Origin: Lysinibacillus sp. ZYM-1 | GTDB taxonomy: Bacteria; Bacillota; Bacilli; Bacillales_A; Planococcaceae | Reading direction: 5' to 3' | DNA: 64,000 bases | NCBI RefSeq assembly: GCF_001308875.1 | Contig: NZ_KQ465127.1 | Location: forward strand, 1-64,000 | Part shown: positions 9,000-19,133 of the stretch, in pieces | Layout: each line of letters begins with the position of its first letter | How positions within the stretch are numbered: the stretch's first letter is position 1 | The notes under the pieces: generated by a model | Seen by the model: the letters and a program-made list of their open reading frames with translations, nothing else | Databases searched by the model: none | What the model was told of the DNA's origin: nothing | Position numbers and translations under genes: made by a program

Positions 9000-9806
9000 T
9001 TACAGCAATGTTGTCATATGTTCAAACATACTGTTTATTTCTTTGTGAAGTGTTCGTTGCTCTTTGGCGAGCCATCTACAATGAATCGCCTGATCTGTTA
9101 GCTTTGTCACGCTTGCTTGTAGAGAATGCTCCTGTTGAATCATATCCTGTAAATCTCTAATGGCAAGATTTTTCACAAGTGGTGACACAATCCATAGGGA
9201 ACCAATATAGAGGGCCTTCTCGAGCAAGCCAATTGCTGAAAAATTCATCTCCTGTGGCTTAAAATGGAGGGAATCAAATGCAATAAGATTGTCCTCTACA
9301 TAAACCTTATATTTAGATTGGAAGGCTTGATAATCAAAGATCTCTCCTCGCTTTTCTCTACCTGGTGCAATAATTTCACCCCAAATCAATGTCGAGCTCT
9401 CTTTCATGCGAATCGTCGTATCAACTTGAAACTTTGCTCGTTCAAATGGGATGATCACTTCAGGGAGCCATTCCAACCGAGCCTTGTCAGCAATCTCAAC
9501 CGTAATAGCCTGTGTACAATGCTCACCAGTGTGTGAAGGATAGATTTTCAAGGCTGATTGTTGCTTGAGTCTTACTTGGCTGTCTGGCGCTAGTTTGACA
9601 GAAATTTCATTGCGATCTCCCGCTACCATTCCACCAGAGGATTCCATCAAAAAAACTGTGGCAGTAGGATCACTGCCTTCATATAGTTCCCGGCTTGCCT
9701 TTAAGGGAGGCTGCTGGTACACATGAACAAGTCGTGTATAGCCCCTCCTAGGCTCAAAGGCCATTTCTAATTTGCCGAAATGATTCACTTTTTGTTGATT
9801 AAGCAT
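9000..9806 (-). CDS. ureD: Urease accessory protein UreD (UreH)
   Basis: A 268-residue scaffold that binds apo-urease and recruits UreF and UreG for nickel insertion. Family features seen: [23 protein letters not shown] at the N-terminus, [17 protein letters not shown], and [16 protein letters not shown]. The ATG at 9804-9806 overlaps the end of ureG by eight bases; a frame extension to 9860 is inside ureG and is not needed. Gene order ureA-B-C-E-F-G-D is the standard Bacillales arrangement. Confidence 0.92.
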   Translation of the reverse strand: MLNQQKVNHFGKLEMAFEPRRGYTRLVHVYQQPPLKASRELYEGSDPTATVFLMESSGGMVAGDRNEISVKLAPDSQVRLKQQSALKIYPSHTGEHCTQAITVEIADKARLEWLPEVIIPFERAKFQVDTTIRMKESSTLIWGEIIAPGREKRGEIFDYQAFQSKYKVYVEDNLIAFDSLHFKPQEMNFSAIGLLEKALYIGSLWIVSPLVKNLAIRDLQDMIQQEHSLQASVTKLTDQAIHCRWLAKEQRTLHKEINSMFEHMTTLL

Positions 9807-10428
9807 GGTTGTCAACTGCTTCGGCACCTTCAAGTAGCATATGGTGTTGAATCCATTCAACCACCTTATCTACATTCGTTTGTGAACGAACATCTGCAAA
9901 AATGTATGGACGACCCCCACGCATTTTTTTCACATCTTGATCCATAAGCTCTAGATCCACCCCAACATGAGGTGCCAATGATGTTTTATTGATTAATAAT
10001 AAATCCGAACGCGTCAGTGCTGGACCGCCTTTTCGCGGAATATCCTGTCCTTCTGCCACATCAATTACATAAATATAGCCATGCACGAGCTCAGGACTAA
10101 ATGTCGCAGATAGGTTATCGCCACCACTTTCAATGAAAATAATATCTAAATCTTGGAAACGTTTATTTAAATCATCAATTGCTGCAAAATTCATCGATGC
10201 GTCCTCACGAATAGCAGTATGAGGGCAACCACCTGTTTCCACCCCAATAATTCGCTCTTCCTCTAAAACACCGTTTGTTATTAAATATTGGGCATCTTCC
10301 CTTGTGTAAATATCATTCGTGATAACCGCTACATTATAATGCTCGTGCATCACACGTGTTAATTGATCTACTAAAGATGTTTTCCCTGACCCTACTGGTC
10401 CGCCGACACCAATACGTATTGGTTTCAT
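9799..10428 (-). CDS. ureG: Urease accessory GTPase UreG
   Basis: A 209-residue SIMIBI-class GTPase that hydrolyses GTP to drive nickel delivery to urease. The P-loop GGPVGSGKT is at residues 9-17; the [13 protein letters not shown] and [16 protein letters not shown] segments (with the Cys-Pro-His metal site) and the NKTSL guanine-specificity region are present. The length equals that of typical UreG. It lies 18 bases after ureF. Confidence 0.96.
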   Translation of the reverse strand: MKPIRIGVGGPVGSGKTSLVDQLTRVMHEHYNVAVITNDIYTREDAQYLITNGVLEEERIIGVETGGCPHTAIREDASMNFAAIDDLNKRFQDLDIIFIESGGDNLSATFSPELVHGYIYVIDVAEGQDIPRKGGPALTRSDLLLINKTSLAPHVGVDLELMDQDVKKMRGGRPYIFADVRSQTNVDKVVEWIQHHMLLEGAEAVDNHA

Positions 10429-10445
10429 TTTTATCCTCTCTCTTT

Positions 10446-11186
10446 CTATGAAATAAATAATCTTGAATATAAAAACTCATGTTTCATGGATGCTAGTTCA
10501 ATTCCTAATGCATTATTAGCTAAATCATCCATCGTTAACGACATCACTGTTTGCGCTGCTTCTTCTACTGAAATCAATAGCTCATTCAATGCTTGAACAC
10601 CTGTATTTTGACCAAATGGTACTGCACGTACAGCATTTTGTACTAAGCCACTGATTGAAGCATACATAAAGGTCATAACTGTGTGAAATACATTGACACC
10701 TAACGCCTCACAATAGATGCCATAAAGGACAGCGTAATGCCCCTTCACTTCTTCACAGTCGATTTTCTCTTTCCATTGCAATAAGAAAGGACTTTCCATC
10801 AAAGGTGCCACTGTTCGCATAAATTGCTTCCCAACATTGACACTTGCCTCTTTGGATTCTTTGGCTAGCTTCATGGCTCCACAAAGTTCATCGAGCTCCG
10901 AGAGATGATCAACATCTCTTTCTTTTGCTGCATGGAACGCTTCTTGAATAATGATGGCATCCCCGTAAACTAAATTATGAAATAAATAAGCCTGACAAAA
11001 TTCGATTAATTGGTCCTTTGTGCAAATAAGATCTTCCTGAATATACGTTTCCATACCATAGGAATGCGTATACGAACCAATTGGAAATGCGGAATCATGA
11101 ATCTGCAATAGTTGCAGTATGGATAAGTTAGTGAGCGTGTCCACGGTATTTGAATGGCTGCTTGAAACGTCTTTCTGTAGTTTCAT
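10446..11186 (-). CDS. ureF: Urease accessory protein UreF
   Basis: An all-helical protein of up to 246 residues that bridges UreD and UreG. The family motif [24 protein letters not shown] is present near residue 28. The annotated ATG overlaps ureE by 58 bases and has AGGGGTG in front, so it is plausible; the extra N-terminal 20 residues are Ser/Thr-rich and not conserved in most UreF proteins. It acts in the cytoplasm as part of the nickel-loading complex. Confidence 0.92.
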   Translation of the reverse strand: MKLQKDVSSSHSNTVDTLTNLSILQLLQIHDSAFPIGSYTHSYGMETYIQEDLICTKDQLIEFCQAYLFHNLVYGDAIIIQEAFHAAKERDVDHLSELDELCGAMKLAKESKEASVNVGKQFMRTVAPLMESPFLLQWKEKIDCEEVKGHYAVLYGIYCEALGVNVFHTVMTFMYASISGLVQNAVRAVPFGQNTGVQALNELLISVEEAAQTVMSLTMDDLANNALGIELASMKHEFLYSRLFIS

Positions 11187-11574
11187 AGTGCACCCCTATT
11201 TCATCTAATAATGGATTTATCGTATGATCTGCTCGTACGATAATTTCATTGTTTTCAATTAGGCAAGGTGTATGGCGATTTCCTAATTCAAAAGCTGATT
11301 TTCCCATTTCCTGCATGTCTTTAGGCGTAATAACAATAACTGGTTCTAATTTAGTGCGGACCGCAATTCGACGGTGATCATCTTCCCATAATAAGTCGCC
11401 ATACTTTAATGGTTCATCACCCTCTAAGCGTAAAGCAATATCTGTGCCTTGATCTGTTTCTGTGCGAAGAATTCGTTTGCTTAATTCCTCCCACTCTAGA
11501 TCGATCCATTCTGTTGTCTTTTGTTGATGTTCTTCTTCGTGGGCAATGTTTCCCATAATTTTTTCAATTAACAT
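11128..11574 (-). CDS. ureE: Urease accessory protein UreE, nickel metallochaperone
   Basis: A 148-residue metallochaperone. The UreE core with [20 protein letters not shown] carries the conserved dimer-interface His of the metal site. The tail ends YRGHAH and so is short and not His-rich, unlike the Klebsiella protein; it should hand over rather than store nickel. Begins 52 bases after ureC. Confidence 0.93.
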   Translation of the reverse strand: MLIEKIMGNIAHEEEHQQKTTEWIDLEWEELSKRILRTETDQGTDIALRLEGDEPLKYGDLLWEDDHRRIAVRTKLEPVIVITPKDMQEMGKSAFELGNRHTPCLIENNEIIVRADHTINPLLDEIGVHYETTERRFKQPFKYRGHAH

Positions 11575-11626
11575 ATATTCAGCACCTCATCCTCTTTTTA
11601 TTGGCTGTTACACTCACTTTGATTGC

Positions 11627-13342
11627 TTAGAATAAGAAATATCGTTGTGCCATTGGTAGTACGTCCACTGGCTCACATGTTGCTAATTCACCATCAATTT
11701 TTACTTCATATGTTTCTGGATTGACATCTATTTCCGGCGTCTCATTATTGAGCTTCATGTCAGCTTTACGAATATTTCGGCAATTCAAAACCGTTCCAAT
11801 CATTCGTTTTAAGCCTAATTTATCTGGTAAGCCTTCTTCCACAGCGATTTTCGGTAAAAATGTCATCCCACAATTTTGCGGACCTTGTCCATAGAAGCCA
11901 TATGTCTGACGACCTTTCATTGGCTGTGGTGTTGGAATAGATGCATTAGGATCACCTGTGATACCATAGACCGCAATTCCAGCCTTGATGACAACTTCCG
12001 CCTTTACACCAAAGAACGCTGGCTCCCATAAGACGATATCGGCTAATTTCCCTTCTTCAAGTGAACCAACCTCATGGCTAATCCCATGTGCAATTGCGGG
12101 GTTAATATTTAGCTTCGCCATATAGCGTTTAATGCGATAATTATCGTGATCCTTGCCCTCATCCTGTGGTAAAGGACCTCGCTGCTTTTTCATTTTGTCT
12201 GCTGTTTGGAACGTACGTATCGTTACTTCTCCAACACGACCCATCGCCTGCGAATCCGAAGACATGATACTCAAAATCCCTAAGTCCTGCATAATATCTT
12301 CTGCCGCAATCGTTTCAGGTCGAATACGGGAATCCGCAAAGGCCACATCTTCTGGGACATCATGCTTCAAGTGATGGCAGACCATCAACATATCTAAATG
12401 CTCATCAATCGTGTTCGTTGTAAATGGTTTCGTAGGATTCGTCGATGCTGGCAATATATTCGGTAAAGATGCCATCACTAACTGGTCTGGCGCGTGTCCT
12501 CCACCTGCACCTTCCGTATGGAAAATATGAATCACACGGCCATCAATGGCATTGATTGTATCTTCCACAAACCCTGCTTCATTTAATGTATCGGAGTGTA
12601 GGGCTACTTGAATATCGTATTCATCTGCAACGGTTAAGCTTTGATCGAGTGCGGCAGGTGTTGCCCCCCAGTCCTCATGAATTTTCAAACCAATGGCACC
12701 CGCACGAACTTGCTCAATAATTGGAGCTGGGTCGGATGCACTACCCTTGCCAAGCAAACCAACATTGATTGGGAAGCCTTCTACAGCCTGTAACATACGA
12801 TGTAGATGCCATTCACCAGCAGTTAAGCTTGTCGCCTTCGAACCAGCTGCTGGCCCTGTTCCACCCCCAATAAATGTAGTTGTCCCTGCTAACAGGGCTG
12901 TTTCTACTTGATCGGGGCTGATGAAATGGATATGTGTGTCAATAGCGCCTGCCGTTGCAATGAGCCCTTCGCCTGCATAAACCTCTGTCCCCACACCGAT
13001 AATCATGTCCTGATCAACACCGTCCATGCTATTCGGATTGCCTGCTTTGCCGATACCAATAATTCGACCATCTTTAATGCCAATATCAGCTTTAACAATA
13101 CCTGTATAATCGATAATGATGACGTTCGTAATAACTGTATCTAGTACACCTTCATTACGTGTATTTTTACCGTTTTGTCCCATCGAGACACGCAATGATT
13201 TACCACCACCAAAGACACCTTCATCTCCGTATGATGTATAGTCCTTTTCGATTTCAATCCATAAGTCCGTATCTGCTAAACGAACTTTATCGCCAACAGT
13301 AGGACCAAACATTTTCGCGTAAGCTTCATGTGTTACCTTCAT
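11627..13342 (-). CDS. ureC: Urease alpha subunit
   Basis: The 571-residue catalytic subunit that hydrolyses urea to ammonia and carbamate at a di-nickel centre. Metal ligands seen: His137 and His139 in DTHIHF, the carbamylated Lys220 in GLKIHEDWG, His249 in VALHSDTL, and His275 in [15 protein letters not shown]. The flap Cys-His-His stretch [12 protein letters not shown] is intact. The ATG overlaps the ureB stop as ATGA. Full length, so urease should be functional. Confidence 0.98.
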   Translation of the reverse strand: MKVTHEAYAKMFGPTVGDKVRLADTDLWIEIEKDYTSYGDEGVFGGGKSLRVSMGQNGKNTRNEGVLDTVITNVIIIDYTGIVKADIGIKDGRIIGIGKAGNPNSMDGVDQDMIIGVGTEVYAGEGLIATAGAIDTHIHFISPDQVETALLAGTTTFIGGGTGPAAGSKATSLTAGEWHLHRMLQAVEGFPINVGLLGKGSASDPAPIIEQVRAGAIGLKIHEDWGATPAALDQSLTVADEYDIQVALHSDTLNEAGFVEDTINAIDGRVIHIFHTEGAGGGHAPDQLVMASLPNILPASTNPTKPFTTNTIDEHLDMLMVCHHLKHDVPEDVAFADSRIRPETIAAEDIMQDLGILSIMSSDSQAMGRVGEVTIRTFQTADKMKKQRGPLPQDEGKDHDNYRIKRYMAKLNINPAIAHGISHEVGSLEEGKLADIVLWEPAFFGVKAEVVIKAGIAVYGITGDPNASIPTPQPMKGRQTYGFYGQGPQNCGMTFLPKIAVEEGLPDKLGLKRMIGTVLNCRNIRKADMKLNNETPEIDVNPETYEVKIDGELATCEPVDVLPMAQRYFLF

Positions 13343-13707
13343 TTTTCTTCCGCTCCTTTAAAGCCACCTTCAATTGCCTTGTCTAAAATTTCATCTTTAT
13401 GGTGGGTTGACCCTTCCGTTAACATATTTAGGCCAAAGACATGCTGTTTACCACCAAATTCGACAAGCTCTACTTCTTTTTCTTCTCCTGGTTCAAAGCG
13501 TACTGCTGTCCCGGATGGAATATTTAAATGCATACCGATTGCATCTTCTCGATTAAATTCTAGAAATCTATTCACTTCGATAAAATGAAAATGTGACCCT
13601 ACTTGGATCGGGCGGTCACCTGTATTCGCTACCAGTGCCTTCTTAGTTACCCGGCCCACATTGATTTCAATGACACCATTTTTTGGTCGGATTTCTCCAG
13701 GAATCAT
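13339..13707 (-). CDS. ureB: Urease beta subunit
   Basis: A 122-residue structural subunit. It starts [19 protein letters not shown] and contains [20 protein letters not shown] and [21 protein letters not shown], all hallmark stretches. It is a separate gene, as in Bacillus and Klebsiella, not fused as in Helicobacter. It begins 14 bases after ureA. Confidence 0.97.
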   Translation of the reverse strand: MIPGEIRPKNGVIEINVGRVTKKALVANTGDRPIQVGSHFHFIEVNRFLEFNREDAIGMHLNIPSGTAVRFEPGEEKEVELVEFGGKQHVFGLNMLTEGSTHHKDEILDKAIEGGFKGAEEK

Positions 13708-13721
13708 CTGCTAACACTCCT

Positions 13722-14024
13722 TTACTGAATTGGACGGTGAACTGTGACAAGCTTTGTCCCATCTGGGAATGTACATTCAACTTGTACATCTGAAATCATG
13801 TCCCCGACACCTTCCATTACGTCTTCCGATGCGAGTACATGCTTGGCTTCACTCATTAGCTGTGCGACAGTTTTCCCGTCTCTAGCTCCCTCCATTATGA
13901 AACTACTAATCAGAGCAACAGCTTCTGGATAATTTAGCTTTAAGCCGCGAGCTTTTCTTTTCAGCGCAAGTTCTCCTGCCACATGGAGGAGTAGTTTTTC
14001 TTGTTCTACTGGTGATAGCTTCAA
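13722..14024 (-). CDS. ureA: Urease gamma subunit
   Basis: A 100-residue structural subunit. It begins [20 protein letters not shown] and has the conserved [10 protein letters not shown] and the final [12 protein letters not shown]. The start is a TTG at 14022-14024 with a weak GTGAGAG upstream, which may limit translation of the first cistron. It heads a 12-gene run on the minus strand. Confidence 0.96.
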   Translation of the reverse strand: MKLSPVEQEKLLLHVAGELALKRKARGLKLNYPEAVALISSFIMEGARDGKTVAQLMSEAKHVLASEDVMEGVGDMISDVQVECTFPDGTKLVTVHRPIQ

Positions 14025-14258
14025 ATCAATCTCTCACTTTCCTATATTCAGAATTATCTTTCAATAATATTTTTTGAAGCATTCTTCCTTTCAATTACAT
14101 TAGTATTTTCATACCATTCAGTTTTTTTAAACATTAAATTGTTGTCTTACAAATTATGATTTCGCAAGGGATATGCGAAGAGAAATAGAAATGACTTGTT
14201 GACCCGGCGAATGCGGGTTGCAATAGTTGAAGTGAGTAATAGAGGTAACAGCTAGTCC
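14025..14258 (-). promoter_or_regulatory. Long leader of the urease operon
   Basis: If the promoter at 14259-14287 is right, the transcript has a leader of about 230 bases before ureA. Two small hairpins are visible: ACCCG/CGGGT around 14201-14219 and TTCGCA/TGCGAA around 14161-14179. It matches no riboswitch class that I can recognise. The length and the stems make regulated translation or transcript stability possible. Confidence 0.4.
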
Positions 14259-14287
14259 ATTATAAGAAACTACATTAAAAAATTCAA
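14259..14287 (-). promoter_or_regulatory. Probable sigma-A promoter of the ure-nik operon
   Basis: On the minus strand TTGAAT (-35, 14282-14287) and TATAAT (-10, 14259-14264) are separated by 17 bases. No CodY or TnrA/GlnR box could be identified with confidence around it. Confidence 0.55.
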
Positions 14288-14333
14288 CATTTTTATTTGT
14301 CTGTGAATTTACAAGTTTTATAAATAATTCATA

Positions 14334-14388
14334 AAAAAAGAGGCTTATTTTACAGAAAAATGATCATCTGTAAAAAAGCCTCTTTTCG
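14334..14388. terminator. Strong terminator upstream of ureA, after the chemoreceptor gene
   Basis: AAAAGAGGCTT plus TTTACAG pair with CTGTAAA plus AAGCCTCTTTT, a stem of about 18 pairs with a 12-base loop and flanking A/T runs. It likely ends the chemoreceptor transcript. A second small inverted repeat, CTTGTAAA/TTTACAAG, lies at 14424-14445. Confidence 0.7.
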
Positions 14389-14493
14389 TTTTGAGTATAG
14401 TGAAACTAAAATTATACTAAAAAACTTGTAAATTTATTTTACAAGGGTCATTATTTCAGGGCTATAAACCCTTGAAATTTTCCTTCTTTCATC

Positions 14494-15738
14494 TTAAACA
14501 CCGAATTGATTTGTTAACTTTTGTAAATTATCAGCTTGCACACTTAAATCCTGTGTGACATGATTGACTGCTTGCATGGAGGCAGTTTGCTCATCCATTG
14601 AATGCAAAACGGACTCTGTGTAATTCGATAATCTGCCCATTCCATCCGCAATGGTTATCACAGTCGATGCCACTTCATTAGCGCTACTGGAAAGCTGCTC
14701 GGCTGTTGCGGAAATGTCTTCAAGCTGGTTATTCATGCGACTAACATGCTGCGAGATGTTCCCGAATGATTTTGTCGCCTCATCAATGACATAAACACCT
14801 TGCTGAACATTTTTCAAATCCTCTTCCACTGAAGATGCGACTTGTTTTGTATCATGTTCAATACCTACAACTAAGTCAACAATTTGCGTAGCAGAATGCT
14901 TCGACTGCTCAGCTAATTGGCGCACCTCTTCTGCAACAACCGCAAAGCCTTTCCCATGTTCTCCCGCACGTGCTGCTTCAATAGCAGCATTTAAAGCTAA
15001 TAGATTGGTTTGATCTGTAATGGTTGTAATCATAGCTGTCATCGATTTAATATCTGACATTTTATTGGATAGCTGCTGCATAAGACCACTTGTTTTTTCT
15101 GTTGACGATGAAATAAATTGCATTTGTTCTTTCGCTACATTTAAAATCGTTGCCCCGTTTCCTGCAATTTCATTGGCATCTTTGGCATGACTAAAAACAT
15201 CCTGTGTCGCGACCGTAATACGTTCGATTCCATCGACAGTTTCTTGCATGGCATGGGCACTATAAGTAGCCGATTGAGCAGCTTGTTTCAAGCCCTCTGA
15301 TGTTTTTTCTATCTGCTGATCTACTTCTTCCACAGCTAGCGTAATTTCATTTGTACTTGCTGATAATTCTTCAATGCTAGCCGATAAATCCGTAGAGCTA
15401 TTCGCAATTTTTTGTGTCATTGTTCGTAATTGATTCTTCATCTCTACAAAAGATTGTGCTAGCTGAGAAATTTCACTTTTGTCATGTACCTCAATGACAA
15501 CTGTATCAAATTGGCCTGCGGTTATATCTTGTGCAGCCTCCGTTAATTGTTTGATAGGCTGTATTACCTTAAAATGGACATAGACCGTGTACGAAAGTGT
15601 AATGGCAATTCCCAAGACTGTTAAAACGGTTGCAAGCCATTCTAATGTGGTTACATTGGCCAAATCTAAATATAAAATAATAATCATTAAAACATTTAAA
15701 GCTGAAAAGCCAAGTAAACTCTTATTTCTTAAACTCAT
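14494..15738 (-). CDS. Methyl-accepting chemotaxis protein without an extracellular sensor domain
   Basis: A 414-residue chemoreceptor-like protein that would signal to CheA/CheW. Two membrane helices (about 8-25 and 30-53) are separated by only a few residues, so there is no extracellular ligand domain. A HAMP domain (about 53-108) follows, then the signalling hairpin with the tip [21 protein letters not shown] and [14 protein letters not shown]. It may sense a membrane or cytoplasmic cue. The ATG at 15736-15738 has GGGGGA upstream; five extra N-terminal codons are unlikely. Confidence 0.9.
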   Translation of the reverse strand: MSLRNKSLLGFSALNVLMIIILYLDLANVTTLEWLATVLTVLGIAITLSYTVYVHFKVIQPIKQLTEAAQDITAGQFDTVVIEVHDKSEISQLAQSFVEMKNQLRTMTQKIANSSTDLSASIEELSASTNEITLAVEEVDQQIEKTSEGLKQAAQSATYSAHAMQETVDGIERITVATQDVFSHAKDANEIAGNGATILNVAKEQMQFISSSTEKTSGLMQQLSNKMSDIKSMTAMITTITDQTNLLALNAAIEAARAGEHGKGFAVVAEEVRQLAEQSKHSATQIVDLVVGIEHDTKQVASSVEEDLKNVQQGVYVIDEATKSFGNISQHVSRMNNQLEDISATAEQLSSSANEVASTVITIADGMGRLSNYTESVLHSMDEQTASMQAVNHVTQDLSVQADNLQKLTNQFGV

Positions 15739-15862
15739 AGCAAATTCCCCCAACTAAAATATTACTTCCTTGCCATCATTATAGTTTAATAATCCTAAAA
15801 ACCATAAGAAAATGCTCTGTTTTTATAAGAATAAAGGTCTAAAACCTATCTGAGCTTTCTAT

Positions 15863-15903
15863 AAAAAAAGACTGTAGACACCACGAAGGCATATCTACAG
15901 TCC
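15863..15903 (-). terminator. Terminator of aspA
   Basis: On the minus strand GACTGTAGATA and the matching TGTCTACAGTC form a stem followed by TTTTTTT. It lies immediately after the aspartase stop codon. Confidence 0.85.
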
Positions 15904-15910
15904 TCAATAT

Positions 15911-17332
15911 TTATTTCAAATTCATGATACTAGAGCCAGCGATACCTGGATGTGTCATTTCATATGGATCTAAAATTAAGTCTAATTGTTCTTTTGTCAA
16001 GACACCAGCTTCAATACAAAGTTCACGAATTGAACGACCAGTTAGAATCGCTTCACGTGCAAGACGAGCAGCAACTTCATAGCCAATATGAGGGTTAACA
16101 GCCGTTAGTACCCCTACACTTTTCTCTACATATTCTTTCATGCGCTCTTCATTTGCTTCAATATCTTTTAAGCAGTTTTCTGTAAACGCACGGAAAACAT
16201 TATTCATGATGCTAATGGATTGGATTAGGTTAAATACTAATACAGGCTCCATAACATTTAACTCTAATTGACCAGCTTCAGAAGCAAGAGAAATCGTATG
16301 ATCATTACCAATTACTTGGAATGCAACTTGGTTCAGTACCTCTGGCATAACAGGGTTTACTTTACCTGGCATAATAGAAGAACCTGGTTGACGAGCTGGT
16401 AAAAGGATTTCTGCTAAGCCGGCACGTGGACCAGAAGCCATTAAACGTAAGTCATTGGCAATTTTCGACATATTAATCATACAAATTTTTAAAGCACCAG
16501 ATACTTCTGTATAAGCATCTGTATTTTGTGTAGCATCTACTAAATGAGTCGCACCTTTTAATGGTAAACCAGAAATTTCTGCAAGATGCTCATCAACAGA
16601 TTTAATGTAATCTGGGAAGGCATTTAAACCTGTCCCTACAGCAGTTGCACCCATATTTACGTCATATAAGTTTGGACGTGTTTGACGAATACGTACAATA
16701 TCACGGTTGATCACACGGCAATAAGCCTCGAACTCTTGTCCTAAGCGAATTGGCACTGCATCCTGTAAATGCGTACGTCCCATTTTAATGACATGTGCAA
16801 ATTGCTCTGCTTTTTGATGGAAAACTGATTGCATATAATCCATCGTTTCTAATAATTCATCTATTAAATTTAACACAGCGATGTGAATAGCTGTTGGGAA
16901 AGCATCATTTGTTGATTGTGACATATTTACATGACTGTTCGGACTAACTGTATGATAGTCACCTTTTTCTTTCCCTAAAATTTCTAGGGCGCGGTTGGCG
17001 ATCACTTCATTCGCATTCATATTGATGGATGTTCCTGCCCCACCTTGGATTGGGTCTACAAGAAATTCTGCATCCCATTTGCCCTCAATCACTTCTTGTG
17101 CTGCTTCGACAATTGCCTCACCAATTTCTTTTGATAATAGGTGTACTTCCATATTACTTAAAGCAGCTGCTTTCTTCACAATCCCCATCGCTTTAATAAG
17201 TGAAGAGTGAATTGTGTAGCCTGTAATCGGGAAGTTTTCAGTAGCACGTAGCGTTTGAATCCCATAATACGCTTCCGCTGGTAATACGCGCTCACCTAAA
17301 AAATCTTTTTCTATACGTTGTGTTGACATCAT
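15911..17332 (-). CDS. aspA: Aspartate ammonia-lyase
   Basis: A 473-residue fumarase/aspartase superfamily enzyme converting L-aspartate to fumarate and ammonia. The signature loop GSSIMPGKVNP holds the catalytic Ser. N-terminal features TIEKDFLGE-like (here RIEKDFLGERVLP) and GGAGTSINMNANEVIANRA, as well as TGLNAFPDY, fit AspA rather than fumarase. AAGGAG lies upstream of the ATG. It is monocistronic with its own promoter and terminator. Bacillus names the orthologue ansB. Confidence 0.93.
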   Translation of the reverse strand: MMSTQRIEKDFLGERVLPAEAYYGIQTLRATENFPITGYTIHSSLIKAMGIVKKAAALSNMEVHLLSKEIGEAIVEAAQEVIEGKWDAEFLVDPIQGGAGTSINMNANEVIANRALEILGKEKGDYHTVSPNSHVNMSQSTNDAFPTAIHIAVLNLIDELLETMDYMQSVFHQKAEQFAHVIKMGRTHLQDAVPIRLGQEFEAYCRVINRDIVRIRQTRPNLYDVNMGATAVGTGLNAFPDYIKSVDEHLAEISGLPLKGATHLVDATQNTDAYTEVSGALKICMINMSKIANDLRLMASGPRAGLAEILLPARQPGSSIMPGKVNPVMPEVLNQVAFQVIGNDHTISLASEAGQLELNVMEPVLVFNLIQSISIMNNVFRAFTENCLKDIEANEERMKEYVEKSVGVLTAVNPHIGYEVAARLAREAILTGRSIRELCIEAGVLTKEQLDLILDPYEMTHPGIAGSSIMNLK

Positions 17333-17364
17333 TGTCGTCTCCTTTTATGTAATACTCACACTTG

Positions 17365-17393
17365 ATAGTAGCTAATAAAAGTCGTATTGTAAA
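17365..17393 (-). promoter_or_regulatory. Probable aspA promoter
   Basis: On the minus strand TTTACA (17388-17393) and TACTAT (17365-17370) are 17 bases apart, about 33 bases before the aspA start. Confidence 0.5.
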
Positions 17394-17597
17394 CAGTCAT
17401 TTTTCAGTAAACGAAAAAAAATCTTCAAAAAAGCAAAGAATCCGCTAAAAACCGAGCACATTTTATTAGTGGCCCAGCATTATTAGCCGTTAAATGATCT
17501 ATTCAAAATATAAATGGAGCCTTCACCATTCGTATCGTATAAGGAATGTCTGCTGCTTACTCATATTCACAACGAATCACAACTGTCTGTCCAAGAA
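17394..17597. other. Gene-free spacer
   Basis: No credible ORF or RNA seen between the aspA promoter and the ywnB terminator. Short open stretches on both strands are not supported by ribosome sites. Confidence 0.4.
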
Positions 17598-17641
17598 AAA
17601 AACCAATAGAAATTCCGACGAGGTCAATTCTATTGGTTCAT
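17598..17641 (-). terminator. Terminator of the NAD(P)-binding protein gene
   Basis: On the minus strand AACCAATAGAATT pairs with AATTTCTATTGGTT across an 11-base loop, followed by seven T. Confidence 0.8.
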
Positions 17642-17653
17642 TATTTCTTATTA

Positions 17654-18283
17654 TTATTTAGTTGATGTCACAGTAAAACGGCTATTTTTATGTTGTGGAT
17701 TTTCAAGTTCATCTAACACTGCCACTGCAAAATCTGCATAACTGACATAGCTTTCACCGGCTTCGTTAACCAATAAATGGTCTGCACCTGTTGTATAGTG
17801 ACCTGTACGTGGACCTTCTGGATCGAAAAATGCAGATGGACTTAAAAATGTCCAATGGATAGCCGATTGTTGTAAATCCTGTAGATTTTGTCCTTGATTT
17901 TGCGCAGTTGCAAGGAACATGTCTGGGAAATCAGGTGTGTCCATAACACGTATTTGTTTTTCTGGATCCACAAAAAGACTTCCTGCCCCTCCCACGACAA
18001 ATAATTTTGTATCAATACCATTGAAAATTCCAATTAAATGACGACCAGCTTTCACATGCAAGTCCTCCTGACCAGCTGGCGCGCCAAACGCATTCACCAC
18101 TACATCGAAGCCTTTGATATCTTCTTGTGTTAAATCAAACACATCTTTTTCAATAACAGGAATAGCTGCTGTTACTTTCGCAGCGGAACGAGCGATGGCT
18201 GTTACCTCATGCCCACGTTGTACCGCTTCCCCTACAATTTTTTGTCCTGCTTTCCCTGTTGCACCAATGACAGCAATTTTCAT
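17654..18283 (-). CDS. NAD(P)-binding oxidoreductase, YwnB/NmrA-like
   Basis: A 209-residue Rossmann-fold protein. The dinucleotide motif is IGATGKAGQKIV at residues 4-15; FDVVNAFGAP, VVGGAGSLFVDP and FLSPSAFFDPEGPRTG are typical of the YwnB/YhfK type atypical SDR group. It lacks a Tyr-x3-Lys pair that I can place. AAGGAGG precedes the ATG at 18281-18283. It lies downstream of an Rrf2 regulator, the same neighbourhood as Bacillus subtilis ywnA-ywnB, and has its own copy of the regulator's palindrome upstream. Confidence 0.85.
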   Translation of the reverse strand: MKIAVIGATGKAGQKIVGEAVQRGHEVTAIARSAAKVTAAIPVIEKDVFDLTQEDIKGFDVVVNAFGAPAGQEDLHVKAGRHLIGIFNGIDTKLFVVGGAGSLFVDPEKQIRVMDTPDFPDMFLATAQNQGQNLQDLQQSAIHWTFLSPSAFFDPEGPRTGHYTTGADHLLVNEAGESYVSYADFAVAVLDELENPQHKNSRFTVTSTK

Positions 18284-18309
18284 TAAATGTTCCTCCTTCA
18301 AATATAGAT

Positions 18310-18326
18310 GTAACCATTTTAGTTAC
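18310..18326. promoter_or_regulatory. Operator copy 1 (YwnA-like), upstream of the ywnB-like gene
   Basis: The palindrome GTAAC-N7-GTTAC (read as GTAACCATTTTAGTTAC) lies 27 bases before the ywnB-like start. On the minus strand its centre contains TAAAAT, a possible -10. It is nearly identical to the copy at 18786-18802. Confidence 0.75.
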
Positions 18327-18354
18327 AGGTTAGATACAGAAAGACCATCTTCGA

Positions 18355-18768
18355 CTAAGTACGAAGTTGATCTAGCACATCCTGTAAAGTCTGTGCCTGT
18401 AGTTGCTCTTTCATTGCCTGCCAAATAGATGTATACACATCTTCCAATGTATGTTGGATTTCTCGCCCTACTGCACACGCTGGATTTGGCTCATCATGAA
18501 TTGCAAAAAGCTGTTCTGGCCCATCGATTGCTTGATAAATCGCTAACAGTGTTAATTTCTTTGGCTCCACTAATAGCTCATACCCCGCAACCCCTGAATG
18601 TGATGACAATAAGCCTGCTTTTTTTAGAACACCAATCATACGTCTTACAACAACTGGATTTGTATTTACACTTCCAGCAATAAAGTCGGACGTAAGTAGG
18701 CTTTTATCAGATGTTGTAGCAATGAGCGAAAGAATATGGATCGCCACCGAAAATCGACTGTTCACCAT
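18355..18768 (-). CDS. Rrf2-family transcriptional regulator, YwnA-like
   Basis: A 137-residue winged-helix protein. MVNSRFSVAIHILSLIA and the recognition helix region NPVVVRRMIGVLKKAGLLSS are the Rrf2 pattern. Only one Cys (ACAVGREIQ) is present, so it lacks the three-Cys iron-sulfur site of NsrR/IscR and probably does not carry a cluster. The start is the ATG at 18766-18768 with AGGTGGTG upstream. The palindrome covering its own -10 indicates autoregulation. Confidence 0.88.
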   Translation of the reverse strand: MVNSRFSVAIHILSLIATTSDKSLLTSDFIAGSVNTNPVVVRRMIGVLKKAGLLSSHSGVAGYELLVEPKKLTLLAIYQAIDGPEQLFAIHDEPNPACAVGREIQHTLEDVYTSIWQAMKEQLQAQTLQDVLDQLRT

Positions 18769-18785
18769 ATGTATCACCACCTGTT

Positions 18786-18802
18786 GTAACCATTATAGTT
18801 AC
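18786..18802. promoter_or_regulatory. Operator copy 2 overlapping the Rrf2 gene promoter
   Basis: GTAACCATTATAGTTAC is a perfect GTAAC-N7-GTTAC inverted repeat. On the minus strand the -10 TATAAT lies in its centre and a -35 TTGCTT lies 17 bases upstream (about 18814-18819), so a bound repressor would block RNA polymerase. Confidence 0.8.
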
Positions 18803-18881
18803 AGGTGCATAAAAAAGCAAGTACATTGCCCTTTTACTACCTGTCTTTATATTTTCCGTTTCCTTCTTTCCTATACATCGC

Positions 18882-19088
18882 TTACAATTTTTTCACATAA
18901 ATCACAAGTTCTTGACGGATTTGCCCATTGTCTTCATAAAAATCTAAATTATGAAATTCATACTTAAAATGACCTACTGGGAACGTCACACTTTCACCCT
19001 GTGCGGCTACAAGCATTCCTGCCACATCGTGAGTTACTATTTGTAATAATTCATCTCCAGAAAATGAATCTACAAAGATTACGTTCAT
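18882..19088 (-). CDS. Small hypothetical protein
   Basis: A 68-residue acidic protein starting MNVIFVDSFSGDELLQIV, with no membrane segment and no motif I recognise. GAGGAGGTG upstream of the ATG strongly supports translation. It stands alone between the Rrf2 gene and another small gene. Confidence 0.65.
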   Translation of the reverse strand: MNVIFVDSFSGDELLQIVTHDVAGMLVAAQGESVTFPVGHFKYEFHNLDFYEDNGQIRQELVIYVKKL

Positions 19089-19133
19089 AAAAAAACACCT
19101 CCTCAGCCATTATAGCTTAGAAGGCGCTTACAT

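Noticed and set aside
14025-14258. A known riboswitch (nickel/cobalt, guanidine, cobalamin) in the urease leader
   Set aside because: The conserved motifs of these classes are not present; only generic hairpins are visible.
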